A model generated the notes under the pieces. The model was not told the origin of the DNA. It ran no database searches and worked only from the letters and a program-made list of their open reading frames with translations. A stretch of 64,000 nt of DNA, taken from Saccharothrix sp. S26 (GTDB lineage: Bacteria > Actinomycetota > Actinomycetes > Mycobacteriales > Pseudonocardiaceae). The first letter of the stretch is position 1. The number at the start of each line of letters is the position of its first letter. The stretch covers positions 124,001 through 188,000 of the forward strand of contig NZ_JAJUWT010000006.1 in assembly GCF_021390395.1 (NCBI RefSeq), read 5' to 3'. This document shows, one piece after another, positions 37,335 through 47,000 of this stretch. The position numbers and the translations under genes were made by a program.

Positions 37335-37560
37335 GTGCCCTCGGACCACCGGGCCGGGCTCACCGGGCTTGTCCTGTCGGTCGCCGCAGCGATCCTCGGC
37401 ACCCTGTTCATGGTGACACCGGCGCAGGCAGACGATGTCCAGATCGTGTCGGTCATTAACGACCTCTGCATGGGCGTGGAATACGCCAGCTTGGCCGACC
37501 AGGCGCACGTCGTCCAACAATACTGCTCCGGGGCGCTGCAGCAACGATTCGAGCGCCAAG
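37335..37560 (+). pseudogene. secreted protein N-terminus (ricin-lectin-like), truncated
   Basis: GTG 37335 begins a signal peptide (GLTGLVLSVAAAILGTLFMV, then TPAQA) and a short mature part IVSVINDLCMGVEYASLADQ with VVQQYCSGALQQRF, which resembles the first strand pair of a ricin-type lectin. At about 37560 the reading enters the antisense of an IS5 transposase tail, so the gene was cut by the insertion. Confidence 0.5.
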
Positions 37561-37870
37561 CGCGGGCCGGGTCGGGTGGCGGGGTGGCCGCGCGGGTGAT
37601 GCGGCGGGTCATGGTGCTGATGGCGGCCCAGCGGATCATGCCTTCGGGGTGGCGTTCGTAGTCGCGGGCGAGGCGGCGGTGGGCGGTGATCAAGGCCAGG
37701 CTCCGTCCTGCCCCGCCCAGCGGCGGGGCAGGACGGAGAAGCCACGCTGGTCCTGGGGTTTGCGGACGACCTCGACGGTCATCCGCAGGATGGTCGCGGC
37801 CCACTCGGCGAAGCCGCCGTCGGCGAACAAGCGCCGGACCTTGCGGCGACGTCATCGAGCCGGTTGAGGA
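37560..37870 (-). mobile_element. IS5-family transposase, C-terminal remnant
   Basis: The minus strand contains FADGGFAEWAATILRMTVEV and, in another frame, LALITAHRRLARDYERHPEG with MIRWAAISTMTRRITR. These are the last 90 residues of IS5-group DDE transposases, including the R-x-x-x-R-Y-E-R motif around the final glutamate. Frameshifts show it is dead. It truncates the secreted protein on the other strand. Confidence 0.75.
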
Positions 37871-37989
37871 TGACTCGGCCACCGTCGCGGTCGTGGTCAT
37901 TGGCCGCGCACACCATCACCAGCAGCAGTAGCAGACCGAGGGTGTCGGTGCCACTTGAGTCAGCATGAGGCGCTGGACGTGTTGCTTCG

Positions 37990-38349
37990 TCAGCAATGGT
38001 TGATGCTGCCCGAGGTGCTATTGACGTACGCGGCCCAGATCCATCCGAGCTGGCTGGTGTTGCTGTCCCTGGCGAGATACCAGAAGTTGCCACTCGAGCT
38101 CGTCGTGTAGCACCACACGTAGGCCAAGCCGGATTGGGAGGGGATCGTGCAGTAGTTCGCACCGGGGCCCTTGTGCCACACCGCACCGGACTGTGCCTGG
38201 AGGGACCCGGAGGAGTTGTTTGGGCCGCCGATGAAGTTGTTGTCACAGGCGGCGGCGACCGATGCGTTGGCGCTGGCCGCTGGTGCCGCCATCAATCCCA
38301 ACGAAGTCATGCTGATGGCTGCTAATGCCGCGAGAAGATGCTTTCTCAT
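37990..38349 (-). CDS. small secreted protein with SH3-like domain
   Basis: 119 residues from ATG 38349, preferred over 38367 because AGGAAAAA lies before it. Signal peptide KHLLAALAAISMTSLGLMAA with cleavage after ASA, then a mature part of about 90 residues with VWHKGPGANYCTIPSQSGLA, CYTTSSSGNFWYLARDSN and LGWIWAAYV. The GxNY, W-Y and GWI/V patterns resemble bacterial SH3 domains of small actinomycete exoproteins. Four cysteines could form two disulfides. GC is lower than in neighbours. Function unknown. Confidence 0.65.
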   Translation of the reverse strand: MRKHLLAALAAISMTSLGLMAAPAASANASVAAACDNNFIGGPNNSSGSLQAQSGAVWHKGPGANYCTIPSQSGLAYVWCYTTSSSGNFWYLARDSNTSQLGWIWAAYVNSTSGSINHC

Positions 38350-39371
38350 GATCTTTTTCCTATCCATTAGGGTCCGAAGTCAATCTCCGGTAGTACACTT
38401 TTAGCATGTCTTGCCATGGAGTAACAGGACCCAAACGGGCAACGCCCAGTCTGTAGGGTCAGGTCAGACTGGGCGACCCTGAAGGTGAACAGACCGGTAC
38501 AGTGAAGGGCCTAGCGGCACGAGGTGCGTGCGGCGGCCACCTAATGGTGAACTGCGCCAGCGCGCGCCTCAGTGCGAATCCTCACCGCTACATTATTCCC
38601 GATTCCTGATCGGCGCGAAATTCCCGGAAACGGCGATCATTTCCCGGGTAGAGCTGAAATTCGCGCCTGAAGGCGATGAATCGGGACAGCGGCAGGGCAG
38701 CGCTTCTCCTGGGAGCGCGTGCCGATCGCGGAAGTTCCCCCTCGCAACGCCCGACCGTCGGGCAGTGACCCATGCTGGATCGTGAGGGTTCCGCTGAACA
38801 AGCTGCCGTTCGGGTGACACATCCATGGAAGCGCAGAGTGTGTACTGCTGGTCTCGATATTCCAGTCGTGCTGGAATGTGAGGAATCGCTGGCGCACTCC
38901 CTGGGGGTGGCGTGCAGTCGACACCTATGGGTGATTGCTTTGAGCGTCCAGCTGGCCAGACTTGCCGCATGCACGTGTTGCGAAGAATCGGAACAATGCG
39001 CGGCGGGTCGTTGTCAAAGGCGGGTGACTTTTCGCTCGTAGAGGCTCGTTGGCCTGTGCCGCTCGAAAGTCATCGTCGCTTGTAGAGCAAGGCGTGTCGC
39101 CGTGTTGAGAGCATGTCCGGGTGATCGTGTCCCTGCTGTACAAGATGACCCGGAAGTTGCTGTCCGTCCCGTCGGCCTTGCTGCGCAGCGAGGCGGCGAA
39201 GGCGGGTGATCGAGTCGCACGTCGATCTCGTCCTCGGTTGCGCCCGAGTGCATCCCGAGCTTGTGGACGACGCCCCACCACAGTTCGCCGACCTGGTGTG
39301 CGCGACCGACCGAGCGGCGCCCGGCCTCCTCGACCAAGCCCTGAAGCATTTTCGTTAGTGCGGTGCAGCAC
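38350..39371. other. 1 kb without a supported gene; carries a motif shared with 49.2 kb
   Basis: No open frame here has a convincing start and composition. A minus-strand frame from 39349 (LVEEAGRRSVGRAHQVGELW) and a shifted continuation (AASLRSKADGTDSNFRVILY) look like decayed coding DNA. At 39055-39075 lies a 21-base sequence starting TGTGCCGCTCGAAAG that recurs with one extra A at 49227-49248, where it borders a transposase tail; it is probably an insertion-sequence end. Confidence 0.4.
39055..39075. repeat. short repeat shared with 49227-49248 (probable IS end scar)
   Basis: TGTGCCGCTCGAAA followed by GTCATCG here; the second copy has one extra A between the two blocks. No transposase gene remains at this copy. 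Confidence 0.5.
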
Positions 39372-40100
39372 TCATCGGTCCCCCAGCGTCACGTCGGACG
39401 GGCCTCGGGAAGGGGTGGCCAGGCGGGTGAGGAGTTCGGTCAGCAGCAGTCGTTCGCCCGGGGACAGGGGCGACTCGCGGTGGCTGCCCAGGGTTGCCAG
39501 CAGTGCCCGTGCCGTGTCGGGCAGGGCCTCGGTCCCTTGTCCGGTCGGGGGTTCCGGCTTGACGACGGCGGCGAACACGGCGTCGCGGACTCGGTGGGAC
39601 AGGTCGGCGTGGGCCGGTGCGTCCGGGTCGGCGATGAGCGTCAACGTCGTGCCGACGCACGCGGAGTGGATGGTGGGCACGGCTTCCTCCGGCGTGACCA
39701 GCAGCCAGCCCCGTTCGGCGAGGCGGACCAGCATGTCGTGCAGCACCCGCAACCCCTCCCGTGCCGACGGGTGCTCGTGCGCCCTGGTGCCGCCGTACAT
39801 CAGCACGTAGAACGCCGGGTTCGTCAGGCCGAACCGGACGTGGCCGTCCCACCCGGCTTTCAGGTCCTCGAACGGGTCCTCGGACGGCCCGCGGCCTTGC
39901 TTCTCGGCCATGTAGCGGGCGAAGCCCTCCGCGGCGACGGCTTCGAGGAGGCCTCGTTTGTCGCCGAAGTGGTGGTACAGCGTCGGCGCGGTGATGCCGG
40001 CGGCCTGGCACACGTCGCGGATGGACACGGCCTCGATGTCGACGTCCCGGAGCAGGGCCGCGGTCACGTCGAGGATGTGCTGGCGCGTCGATCCGACCAT
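39372..40100 (-). CDS. TetR-family transcriptional repressor
   Basis: 242 residues. The helix-turn-helix is RQHILDVTAALLRDVDIEAV then SIRDVCQAAGITAPTLYHHF with GDKRGLLEAVAAEGFARYM. The C-terminal domain (HVRFGLTNPAFYVLMYGG) resembles TetR_C_33-like ligand pockets. It is divergent from the aldehyde oxidoreductase operon, 116 bases away, and is its likely repressor. On its strand TAGCAT, six bases, then ATG suggest a leaderless message. Confidence 0.88.
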   Translation of the reverse strand: MVGSTRQHILDVTAALLRDVDIEAVSIRDVCQAAGITAPTLYHHFGDKRGLLEAVAAEGFARYMAEKQGRGPSEDPFEDLKAGWDGHVRFGLTNPAFYVLMYGGTRAHEHPSAREGLRVLHDMLVRLAERGWLLVTPEEAVPTIHSACVGTTLTLIADPDAPAHADLSHRVRDAVFAAVVKPEPPTGQGTEALPDTARALLATLGSHRESPLSPGERLLLTELLTRLATPSRGPSDVTLGDR

Positions 40101-40216
40101 GTAGCGATGCTATACGCCAGGGGTTGTCATCGTTAAACCGAACCGGTATACCTGACTCTGTTACAGACGCCGCTATAGCGCGTTATACCGAGTTATACCG
40201 AGTCGAGGGGAACGCG
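40101..40216. promoter_or_regulatory. divergent promoter/operator between TetR gene and pao operon
   Basis: This short gap is rich in TATAC-based repeats: palindrome GGTATACC at 40145-40152, palindrome CGCTATAGCG at 40171-40180, and a perfect tandem repeat TTATACCGAG at 40183-40192 and 40193-40202, directly before the AGGGG ribosome site (40206-40210). The tandem repeat overlaps the probable start of transcription of the oxidoreductase genes, a natural place for TetR binding. Confidence 0.6.
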
Positions 40217-40840
40217 GTGCCGGAGCCATCTCGCCCCGCACGGGGGCACACACGTCGGACGGTGCTGAAGTCCACCGCGGTCACGGCGGCGAGCACCGCG
40301 TTCCTGCCCGTCGCGGCGCACGCCGAGGCCGAGGCAAACGTGGTCGGGCCGAGCGCGATCGCGCCGGGGGAAAGCGCGGAGATCACCCTGTCGGTTAACG
40401 GCCGCGACCGGGTCCTGACCGTGGAGCCGAGGGTGACACTGCTGGACGCGTTGCGCGAGCGGTTGGGGCTGACCGGCACGAAGAAGGGGTGCGACCGGGG
40501 CGAGTGCGGCGCCTGCACGGTCCTGGTCGACGGCGAGCGGGTCAAGTCGTGCCTGACGTTGGCGGTGATGAGGCAGGGCAGCGACATCACCACGGTCGAA
40601 GGACTGGCCGACGGCGATCGGCTGCACCCGGTCCAGGAGGCGTTCATCCGCCACGACGCCTTCCAGTGCGGCGCGTGCACGTCCGGTCAGGTCATGTCCG
40701 CCGTCGCGTGCATCCGGGAGGGGCACGCCGGGTCGCCGGCGGAGATCCGCGAGTGGATGAGCGGCAACCTCTGCCGCTGCGCCTGCTACCAGAACATCGT
40801 GGACGCGGTCGCCGACGCGGCCCGGGAGGTGCGCCGATGA
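40217..40840 (+). CDS. paoA: Tat-exported [2Fe-2S] subunit of PaoABC-type aldehyde oxidoreductase
   Basis: 207 residues from GTG 40217, fixed by AGGGG six bases upstream; the longer frame to 40124 would run through the operator repeats. The signal peptide has the twin-arginine motif RRTVLK and ends near AHAEA, so the complex is exported folded. The ferredoxin domain has KGCDRGECGACTVLVDGERV for the first cluster, and the helical domain has FQCGACTSGQVMSA and GNLCRCACYQNIVDA for the second. In xanthine oxidase-family enzymes this subunit passes electrons from the molybdenum centre to FAD. Overlaps paoB by four bases. Confidence 0.88.
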   Translation: MPEPSRPARGHTRRTVLKSTAVTAASTAFLPVAAHAEAEANVVGPSAIAPGESAEITLSVNGRDRVLTVEPRVTLLDALRERLGLTGTKKGCDRGECGACTVLVDGERVKSCLTLAVMRQGSDITTVEGLADGDRLHPVQEAFIRHDAFQCGACTSGQVMSAVACIREGHAGSPAEIREWMSGNLCRCACYQNIVDAVADAAREVRR

Positions 40841-41820
40841 GGGCGTTCGGCTACACCCCGGTCCGGGACCCGGCGGAGGCGGTGCGCGTGGCGCGGCAGA
40901 CGCCCGGCGCCGCGTTCATCGCGGGCGGCACGGACCTGCTGAACCTCATGCGGGACGGCGCCCAGCGGCACGAGCACCTCGTCGACATCAGCGGGCTCGA
41001 CCTGGCGTCGATCACCGACTCGGCGAGCGGCCTGCGCGTCGGCGGTCTCGCGCGGATGCGGCAGGTGGCCGAGCACCGGTCGGTCCGCGAGCGCTTCCCC
41101 GTGCTGGCCGAGGCGCTGGAGGCGTCCGCGTCACCGCAGGTGCGCAACATGGCCACGATCGGGGGGAACCTGCTGCAACGCACGCGGTGCGGCTACTTCC
41201 GGGACGCGGCCTCGGCGTGCAACAAGCGCGTGCCGGGCAGCGGGTGCCCCGCGCTGGAGGGCTGGAACCGCGGCCACGCCGTGCTCGGCGGCAGCGAGCA
41301 CTGCATCGCCACCCACCCCTCGGACCTCGCGGTCGCCCTGCTCGCCCTCGACGCGGTGGTGCACCTGCTCGGGCCGGACGGTCCGCGACAGGTCCCGGTG
41401 GGCGGGTTCCACCTGCGGCCGGGGCAGGCGCCGCACGTCGACACCGTGCTGCGGCCCGCCGAGCTGATCACGGCGATCGAGGTGCCGCGGCGCGCGGCGG
41501 CGGTCCGGTCGCGCTACCTGAAGCTGCGTGACCGCGCCACGTTCGAGTTCGCCGTCGTCTCGATCGCGGCCGTCCTGGAGTTGCGCGGCGGCCGGGTGCG
41601 CGACGTGCGGCTGGCGTTCGGCGGGATCGCGACGACCCCGTGGCGTTCCCCGGAGGCCGAGGCGGTCCTGCGCGGCGAGCCGTTGACGGTGGCGGCGATC
41701 GAGCGGGCCGGGCGCGTGCTCGTGCGCGACGCCGTGCCGCGACCGCACAACGGGTTCAAGGTCGAGCTGGTGCAACGCGCGCTGGTGGAACTGCTCAGCG
41801 GCTTGGGAGGCCTGCGGTGA
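40837..41820 (+). CDS. paoB: FAD-binding subunit of PaoABC-type aldehyde oxidoreductase
   Basis: 327 residues from ATG 40837. FAD is bound by AAFIAGGTDLLNLMRDGAQR and by PQVRNMATIGGNLLQRTRCG. The insert CGYFRDAASACNKRVPGSGC with SEHCIATHPSD supplies the four cysteines that hold an additional [4Fe-4S] cluster in the PaoB/YagS group, separating it from xanthine dehydrogenase. The C-terminal part (DRATFEFAVVSIAAVLEL, FGGIATTPWRSPEAEAVL) is the CO-dehydrogenase flavoprotein C-terminal domain. Four-base overlaps with both neighbours show a translationally coupled operon. Confidence 0.9.
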   Translation: MRAFGYTPVRDPAEAVRVARQTPGAAFIAGGTDLLNLMRDGAQRHEHLVDISGLDLASITDSASGLRVGGLARMRQVAEHRSVRERFPVLAEALEASASPQVRNMATIGGNLLQRTRCGYFRDAASACNKRVPGSGCPALEGWNRGHAVLGGSEHCIATHPSDLAVALLALDAVVHLLGPDGPRQVPVGGFHLRPGQAPHVDTVLRPAELITAIEVPRRAAAVRSRYLKLRDRATFEFAVVSIAAVLELRGGRVRDVRLAFGGIATTPWRSPEAEAVLRGEPLTVAAIERAGRVLVRDAVPRPHNGFKVELVQRALVELLSGLGGLR

Positions 41821-44003
41821 ACGTCGAACTCGTGGGACGCCCGGTGGCGCGCGTCGACGGCCGCGCGAAGGTCACCGGCGCCGCCCGGTACCCGGCGGAC
41901 GACCCGGTGCCCGGTGCGCTGCACGGGTTCCTGGTGACCAGCACGGTGGCACGCGGCGAAGTGGTGCGCATCGACCCGTCGCAGGCCTTGGCGCACCCCG
42001 GCGTGGTCGCGGTGTACACGCACGCCGACCTGCCGCGCCTGACCGTGCCGACGTTCCCGTACATCAAGGGTTTCATCCCCTTGCAGGGCACCGCGGTGCA
42101 CCACGCCGGCCAACCCGTGGCGATCGTCCTGGCCACAACGCTGGAGCAGGCGCGGGAAGCCGCGAACCTGGTGCGCGTCGACTACCGCGCCGAACCGCCG
42201 ACGGCGTCGATGGACGACGCGACCGAGCCGCCCCACCTGCCGCTCCCGTTCCGGGGCCGGCCCAACGAGATCACCCGCGGCGACGCGGCGGCGGCGTGGG
42301 AGGCGGCGGAGGTCCGCGTGGAGGCCCGCTACTCCAGCCCGACGCGCCACCACAACCCGATCGAGCCGCACGCCACCACGGCGCAGTGGGAGGGCGACCG
42401 CCTGACGGTGCACGAGACCGCCCAGGGGGTCAACCTCACCAGGTCGGTCCTGTCCACCGCGTTCGGCCTGCCACCGGACCGCATCCGCGTGCTGGCGCCG
42501 TTCCTGGGCGGCGGTTTCGGCGCGAAGGGACCGGTCTGGCCGCACACCATCCTCACCGTCGCCGCCGCGCGGCTGGCGGGGCGACCGGTCCGTCTGGTGC
42601 TCACCCGCGCCCAGATGTTCACCCTGACCGGCCACCGGGCCGAATTCCGGCAGCACCTGCGGATCGGCGCCACCCGTCAGGGCAAGCTCACCGCCCTGGT
42701 CGAGACGACCACCGCGCAACTGAGCCGCACCGAGGAGTCGATCTTCAACGAGAGCGACTCGTCCAGCACCCTCTACGACTGCCCGAATGTCCACGTCAGA
42801 CAGGAGGGCGTGCCGCCCGACCTCGCCTCGTCCAGCTACATGCGCTCACCCGAGACCACCGCGCACTTCGGCCTGGAGACCGCGCTGGACGAGCTCGCCT
42901 GGCAGGTGGGCGTGGACCCGGTGGAGCTGCGCAAGCTCAACCACACGGCGGTGGACCAGGAGACCGGCTCGCCGATCGCGGGCAAGCGCCTGCTCGACTG
43001 CTACCGGATCGCGGCCGAGGCGTTCGGCTGGTCCCGGCGGGCACCGCGGCCAGGCGCCACCCAGGACGGCGACGAGCACGTCGGCTGGGGCATGGCCACC
43101 GAAGCGCACACCTTCGCCGCCGCACCGGCCGACCCGCCGGTCACCGCCTCGGTCACGGTCGGCGCCGACGGCCGGGCGGTGGTGCGCATCGCCACCCAGG
43201 ACATCGGCACCGGCACGTACACGGTGATCGGCCAGGTCGTCGCCGACGCGATGGGCGTGCCGCTCGACGCCGTCACCGCCGTCATCGGCGACAGCGCGCT
43301 GCCGTACGCGGGCGTGTCGGCGGGCTCGGCGACGATCGCGAGCGTCACCGGGCCGGTGGACCGCGCCGCCCGTGCCGCGCGGGACGCGGTGGTGGCCCTG
43401 GCGGTGGCCGACCCGCGGTCGCCGCTGGCCGGTGTCCCGGCGGACGAGGTGGTGACCGCGCACGGCCACCTGTTCCACGTGCGCGACCGCGCGCGGCGCG
43501 ACAGCTACCGCGCCGTCGTCGGCAGGCACGGCGCACCGGTGGAGACGACGGGCAGCCTGCGGAACACGCCCGGCCACTCCTACGGCGCGGTCTTCGTCGA
43601 GGTGCGGGTGCACGCCAGGCTGGGTTCGGTGCGCGTCACCCGCGTGGTGACCGCGCACGACATGGGTCGGGTGATGAACCGCCGCACCGCCCGCGGCCAG
43701 GTGCTCGGCGGCGTGACGTGGGGCATCGGGCACGCGCTGATGGAGCACACCGTCCACGACCGGCACACCGCCCGCGTGGTCAACGCGAACCTGTCCGGCT
43801 ACCTCGTGCCGGTGTGCGCGGACGCCCCGGCCGTGGAGAGCCACTTCGTCGACCACCCCGACCCCGCCAGCACCGCCCTGGGTGCACGCGGGTTCGGCGA
43901 GACCCCGATCACCGGGGTGCCCGCCGCCATCGGCAACGCCGTCTACCACGCCACCGGCCGACGGGTGCGGGACCTGCCCATCACGCGGGACAAGCTGCTG
44001 TAG
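41817..44003 (+). CDS. paoC: molybdenum-cofactor subunit of PaoABC-type aldehyde oxidoreductase
   Basis: 728 residues from GTG 41817 (GTGA overlap with paoB). The catalytic subunit oxidises aldehydes to acids at a molybdopterin cytosine dinucleotide cofactor. Family features: VDGRAKVTGAARYPADDPVP at the start, LGGGFGAKG for the first cofactor loop, RSPETTAHFGLETALDELAW, ATQDIGTGTYTVIGQVVADA and GARGFGETP with the general-base glutamate at residue 695. The Mo site lies in the exported complex, so it probably detoxifies aldehydes outside the membrane. No PaoD-type maturation chaperone is visible here. The chitinase fusion gene begins 50 bases later. Confidence 0.9.
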   Translation: MNVELVGRPVARVDGRAKVTGAARYPADDPVPGALHGFLVTSTVARGEVVRIDPSQALAHPGVVAVYTHADLPRLTVPTFPYIKGFIPLQGTAVHHAGQPVAIVLATTLEQAREAANLVRVDYRAEPPTASMDDATEPPHLPLPFRGRPNEITRGDAAAAWEAAEVRVEARYSSPTRHHNPIEPHATTAQWEGDRLTVHETAQGVNLTRSVLSTAFGLPPDRIRVLAPFLGGGFGAKGPVWPHTILTVAAARLAGRPVRLVLTRAQMFTLTGHRAEFRQHLRIGATRQGKLTALVETTTAQLSRTEESIFNESDSSSTLYDCPNVHVRQEGVPPDLASSSYMRSPETTAHFGLETALDELAWQVGVDPVELRKLNHTAVDQETGSPIAGKRLLDCYRIAAEAFGWSRRAPRPGATQDGDEHVGWGMATEAHTFAAAPADPPVTASVTVGADGRAVVRIATQDIGTGTYTVIGQVVADAMGVPLDAVTAVIGDSALPYAGVSAGSATIASVTGPVDRAARAARDAVVALAVADPRSPLAGVPADEVVTAHGHLFHVRDRARRDSYRAVVGRHGAPVETTGSLRNTPGHSYGAVFVEVRVHARLGSVRVTRVVTAHDMGRVMNRRTARGQVLGGVTWGIGHALMEHTVHDRHTARVVNANLSGYLVPVCADAPAVESHFVDHPDPASTALGARGFGETPITGVPAAIGNAVYHATGRRVRDLPITRDKLL

Positions 44004-44053
44004 AGCGGAGGCCGCGGTGAACCGATCACCCGGCCAGGAAGAGGGGAGGACTC

Positions 44054-47000
44054 TTGTTACGCCGATCAATGTCCGCAGTGGTGGTAGTCGCGCTGGCGGG
44101 GTCACTTGTCGTTCCGGCCGCCGCCGCCGATTTCCCCGCGGCCACCACGCCCATGATCACCTGGAACATGCAGGGGGGCAACAACCAGGCACAGAACGAC
44201 AGCAAGTGGCACAACACGGTCCGGCGGCTGGCGCTCCAGGTGCCGATCCTGATGCTCCAGGAGGTCGGCCCGCACCCGCCCCTCAACAGCTTCGCGGAGC
44301 CCGACCAGACCTTCACCACGTACGACAGCCAGGGCAACCCGCGTCAGCACACCGTGCTGCACCGCACCTGGGTCGTCGACACCGACCGCAACGAAGGCCC
44401 CATGACCCGTCAGGTCTACTTCCTGCCAACCGACGACGACGCGACCAACCCGCGCCGGATCGGCGGCCGGGTCAACATCGCGCTCGTCCTGACCGAGGTG
44501 CCCGACGAGCTGATCGTCGTCGGCAACCCGGTCGACGCCGGCCGGAACGCGCTCGGCGTGCGGTTCGGTGACGAGTGGTACTTCACCATGCACGGCCTGA
44601 CCAACGGCGGCGGTGACTCGGGACCGCTGCTGGACGCCATCGACGACCAGGTCGCGGCCCTCGGGACCCACTACAACGCGACGGTCGGTGGCGACTTCAA
44701 CGTGGACCCACTGGTCCTCGGACGCCGGATCAACTTCCCGCCGAACCTGCGGATCCACAACGCGCGTCACCCGACCCACCAGAACGGTGGTGAGCTGGAC
44801 TACTTCGTCACCACCCACTTCTTCGACCAACCGCTGACGGCCACGGTCCGGCCCGAGGGCGACTCCGACCACCGGCCGGTCCAGGCGGGCCAGCTCCGGG
44901 CGGCCGGCCCCACCCCGTCGATCGACGAGCTCCGGGTGATGCCGACCGGTGACGGGATCACGGCCGGTAGGCACACCGTCGACGGCATGAGCTTCCGGGA
45001 CTACATGCACCGCATCGTGCAAGGCCTGACCACCGCCGCGGTGGTCGGTGGCTCGGCGGCCCTCCTCGTCAAGCGCACGGATTTCGTCGGTGCGCTGAAC
45101 GACGGCGGGCAGGGCGACCCCGACCACATGGGGTTCGACGGCAAGGGCATCGACGACATCAAGGCCGAGTCGATCCCCGCGCTGCGGACACTGCGGCCGA
45201 ACCTGATGACCCTGGTCGCGGGCACGGTCGACCTGGCAGGCGGTGCCGACGGCACGACGACGGCCGGGAAGATGCGGAGCTTCCTGGACGCGATCCACCA
45301 GACCTCGCCGACGACCACGGTCCTGCTCGGGACCCTGCCGCCGTCGACGAACCCGACGTACCAGACCCGGATCGACGCCTACAACAGCGCGCTCCGCACG
45401 ATCGCCGACGCCAAGATCAGGGACGGCGCGCGGCTGGTGCTGGTCGAGCTGGGCTCGGTCACCCCGGAGGACATCACCCACGAGGTCTACCCGACCGACG
45501 CCGGTCACCGGAAGATCGCGGAGGCCTTCGCCGAAGGCGTGCGGATCGCGGTCCTGCAGCGCTTGATCAGCGGCCGCTCGTACGTCTGGGAGCCGATCGG
45601 CACGATCCTCCAGGCCGCCGCGACCGGCTCGAAGATCGGGTTCCCCGACCTGGACGGCGACGGCAAGGCCGACTACGCGGTGGTTGGGGCGGACGGCGGG
45701 GTCACCGGCTGGCGCAACCACGACCCGCGCCAGGACGCGGTACCGCTGGGCGACATCAGCCCAGCCGACCGCGGGAACGACCCGACGCGGGTCTACTTCG
45801 CCGATCTGGACGGTGACGGCAAGGACGACTACGTCCGGATCCTGTCGGCGGCCGACTCGCCGACCGGCATCCCCGCGATGCGGATGTCGCGGAACACCAG
45901 CAGCGGCGGCCGGGTCAGCTGGGGCAGCGCGACGATCGTCGCGAACGACCTCACCTACTGGCCGGAGCTGTACTTCTCCGACCTCGACGGCGACGGCCGC
46001 GACGACCTGATCACGCTGAACCGGCTGCTGTTCCCGAGCGCCTGGCGCAACGAGGGCGAGGAATTGCCCACTCCGGGCGGCTGGGGCAAGGTCGAGGGTT
46101 TCGCCACCCCGGGCCAGTCGCCCGGTGCGCAGGTCGCCTTCCCCGACATCACCGGCGACGGGAAGGCCGACACGGTCCGGGTCGAGTACGTCACCGGTGA
46201 GGTCCGGGCCTGGCAGAACACCGGCGCTCCGTGGAGCGTCAGCGAGGGCTGGAAGTCGCTGGGCGTGATCCGCGCCGACGATCCGTTCCAGGGCACCATC
46301 GGGGCTTTCGCCGACCTGAACGGCGACGGAATCGAGGACTTCGCCCTGACCCGCTCGGGTACGACGGCGAACACCGCCGAAGAGGCGGCCGTGGCGAGCG
46401 ATGCCGGCGACACCGAGGGCTGGCTGGTGCCGAGCTACGGCGAGGACAGCCGCAGCGACGGCGGCGCCGGTGATCTCGGCGTCAACGGTGGAGTCGGTGA
46501 CCCGATGGAGTCGCACCCCGGTGGCGACGACGGCGGATCGCGGCCGGCTGCGTCCGGCGACTGCCGGCCGGAGGGTCTGGCGCCCACGCCGGGCGTGGCG
46601 ACGCCGTACTGCAAGGTCTACCAGGGTGACGGCCGGGAATGGCTCGGCCAGGGCAGGAACCGCCGGGTCGTCGGCTACTTCAACGGTGGCCGCACGGGCG
46701 CCGACGGCACGCCGCACTACCTGGTGAAGAACATCTCGTGGTCGAAGGTGACCCACCTCAACTACGCGTTCGCGACGGTGGAGAACAACCAGATTCAGGT
46801 CGACTCGAACGCCACCCGGATGGAGTGGCCCGGCGAGGTCGGCGCCGAGATGGACCCCTCTCTGCCCTACAAGGGGCACCTCAACCTGCTGACGAAGTAC
46901 AAACGCCTGCACCCGCGGGTGAAGACGCTGATCTCGGTCGGTGGCTGGGCCGGTTCCGGTGGCTTCTACGCGATGACCACCAACGCCGACGGCTCGGTCA

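Noticed and set aside
39014-39349. Minus-strand ORF of 111 codons
   Set aside because: Protein-like only in its first 40 codons and then shifts frame; no family. Listed as debris.
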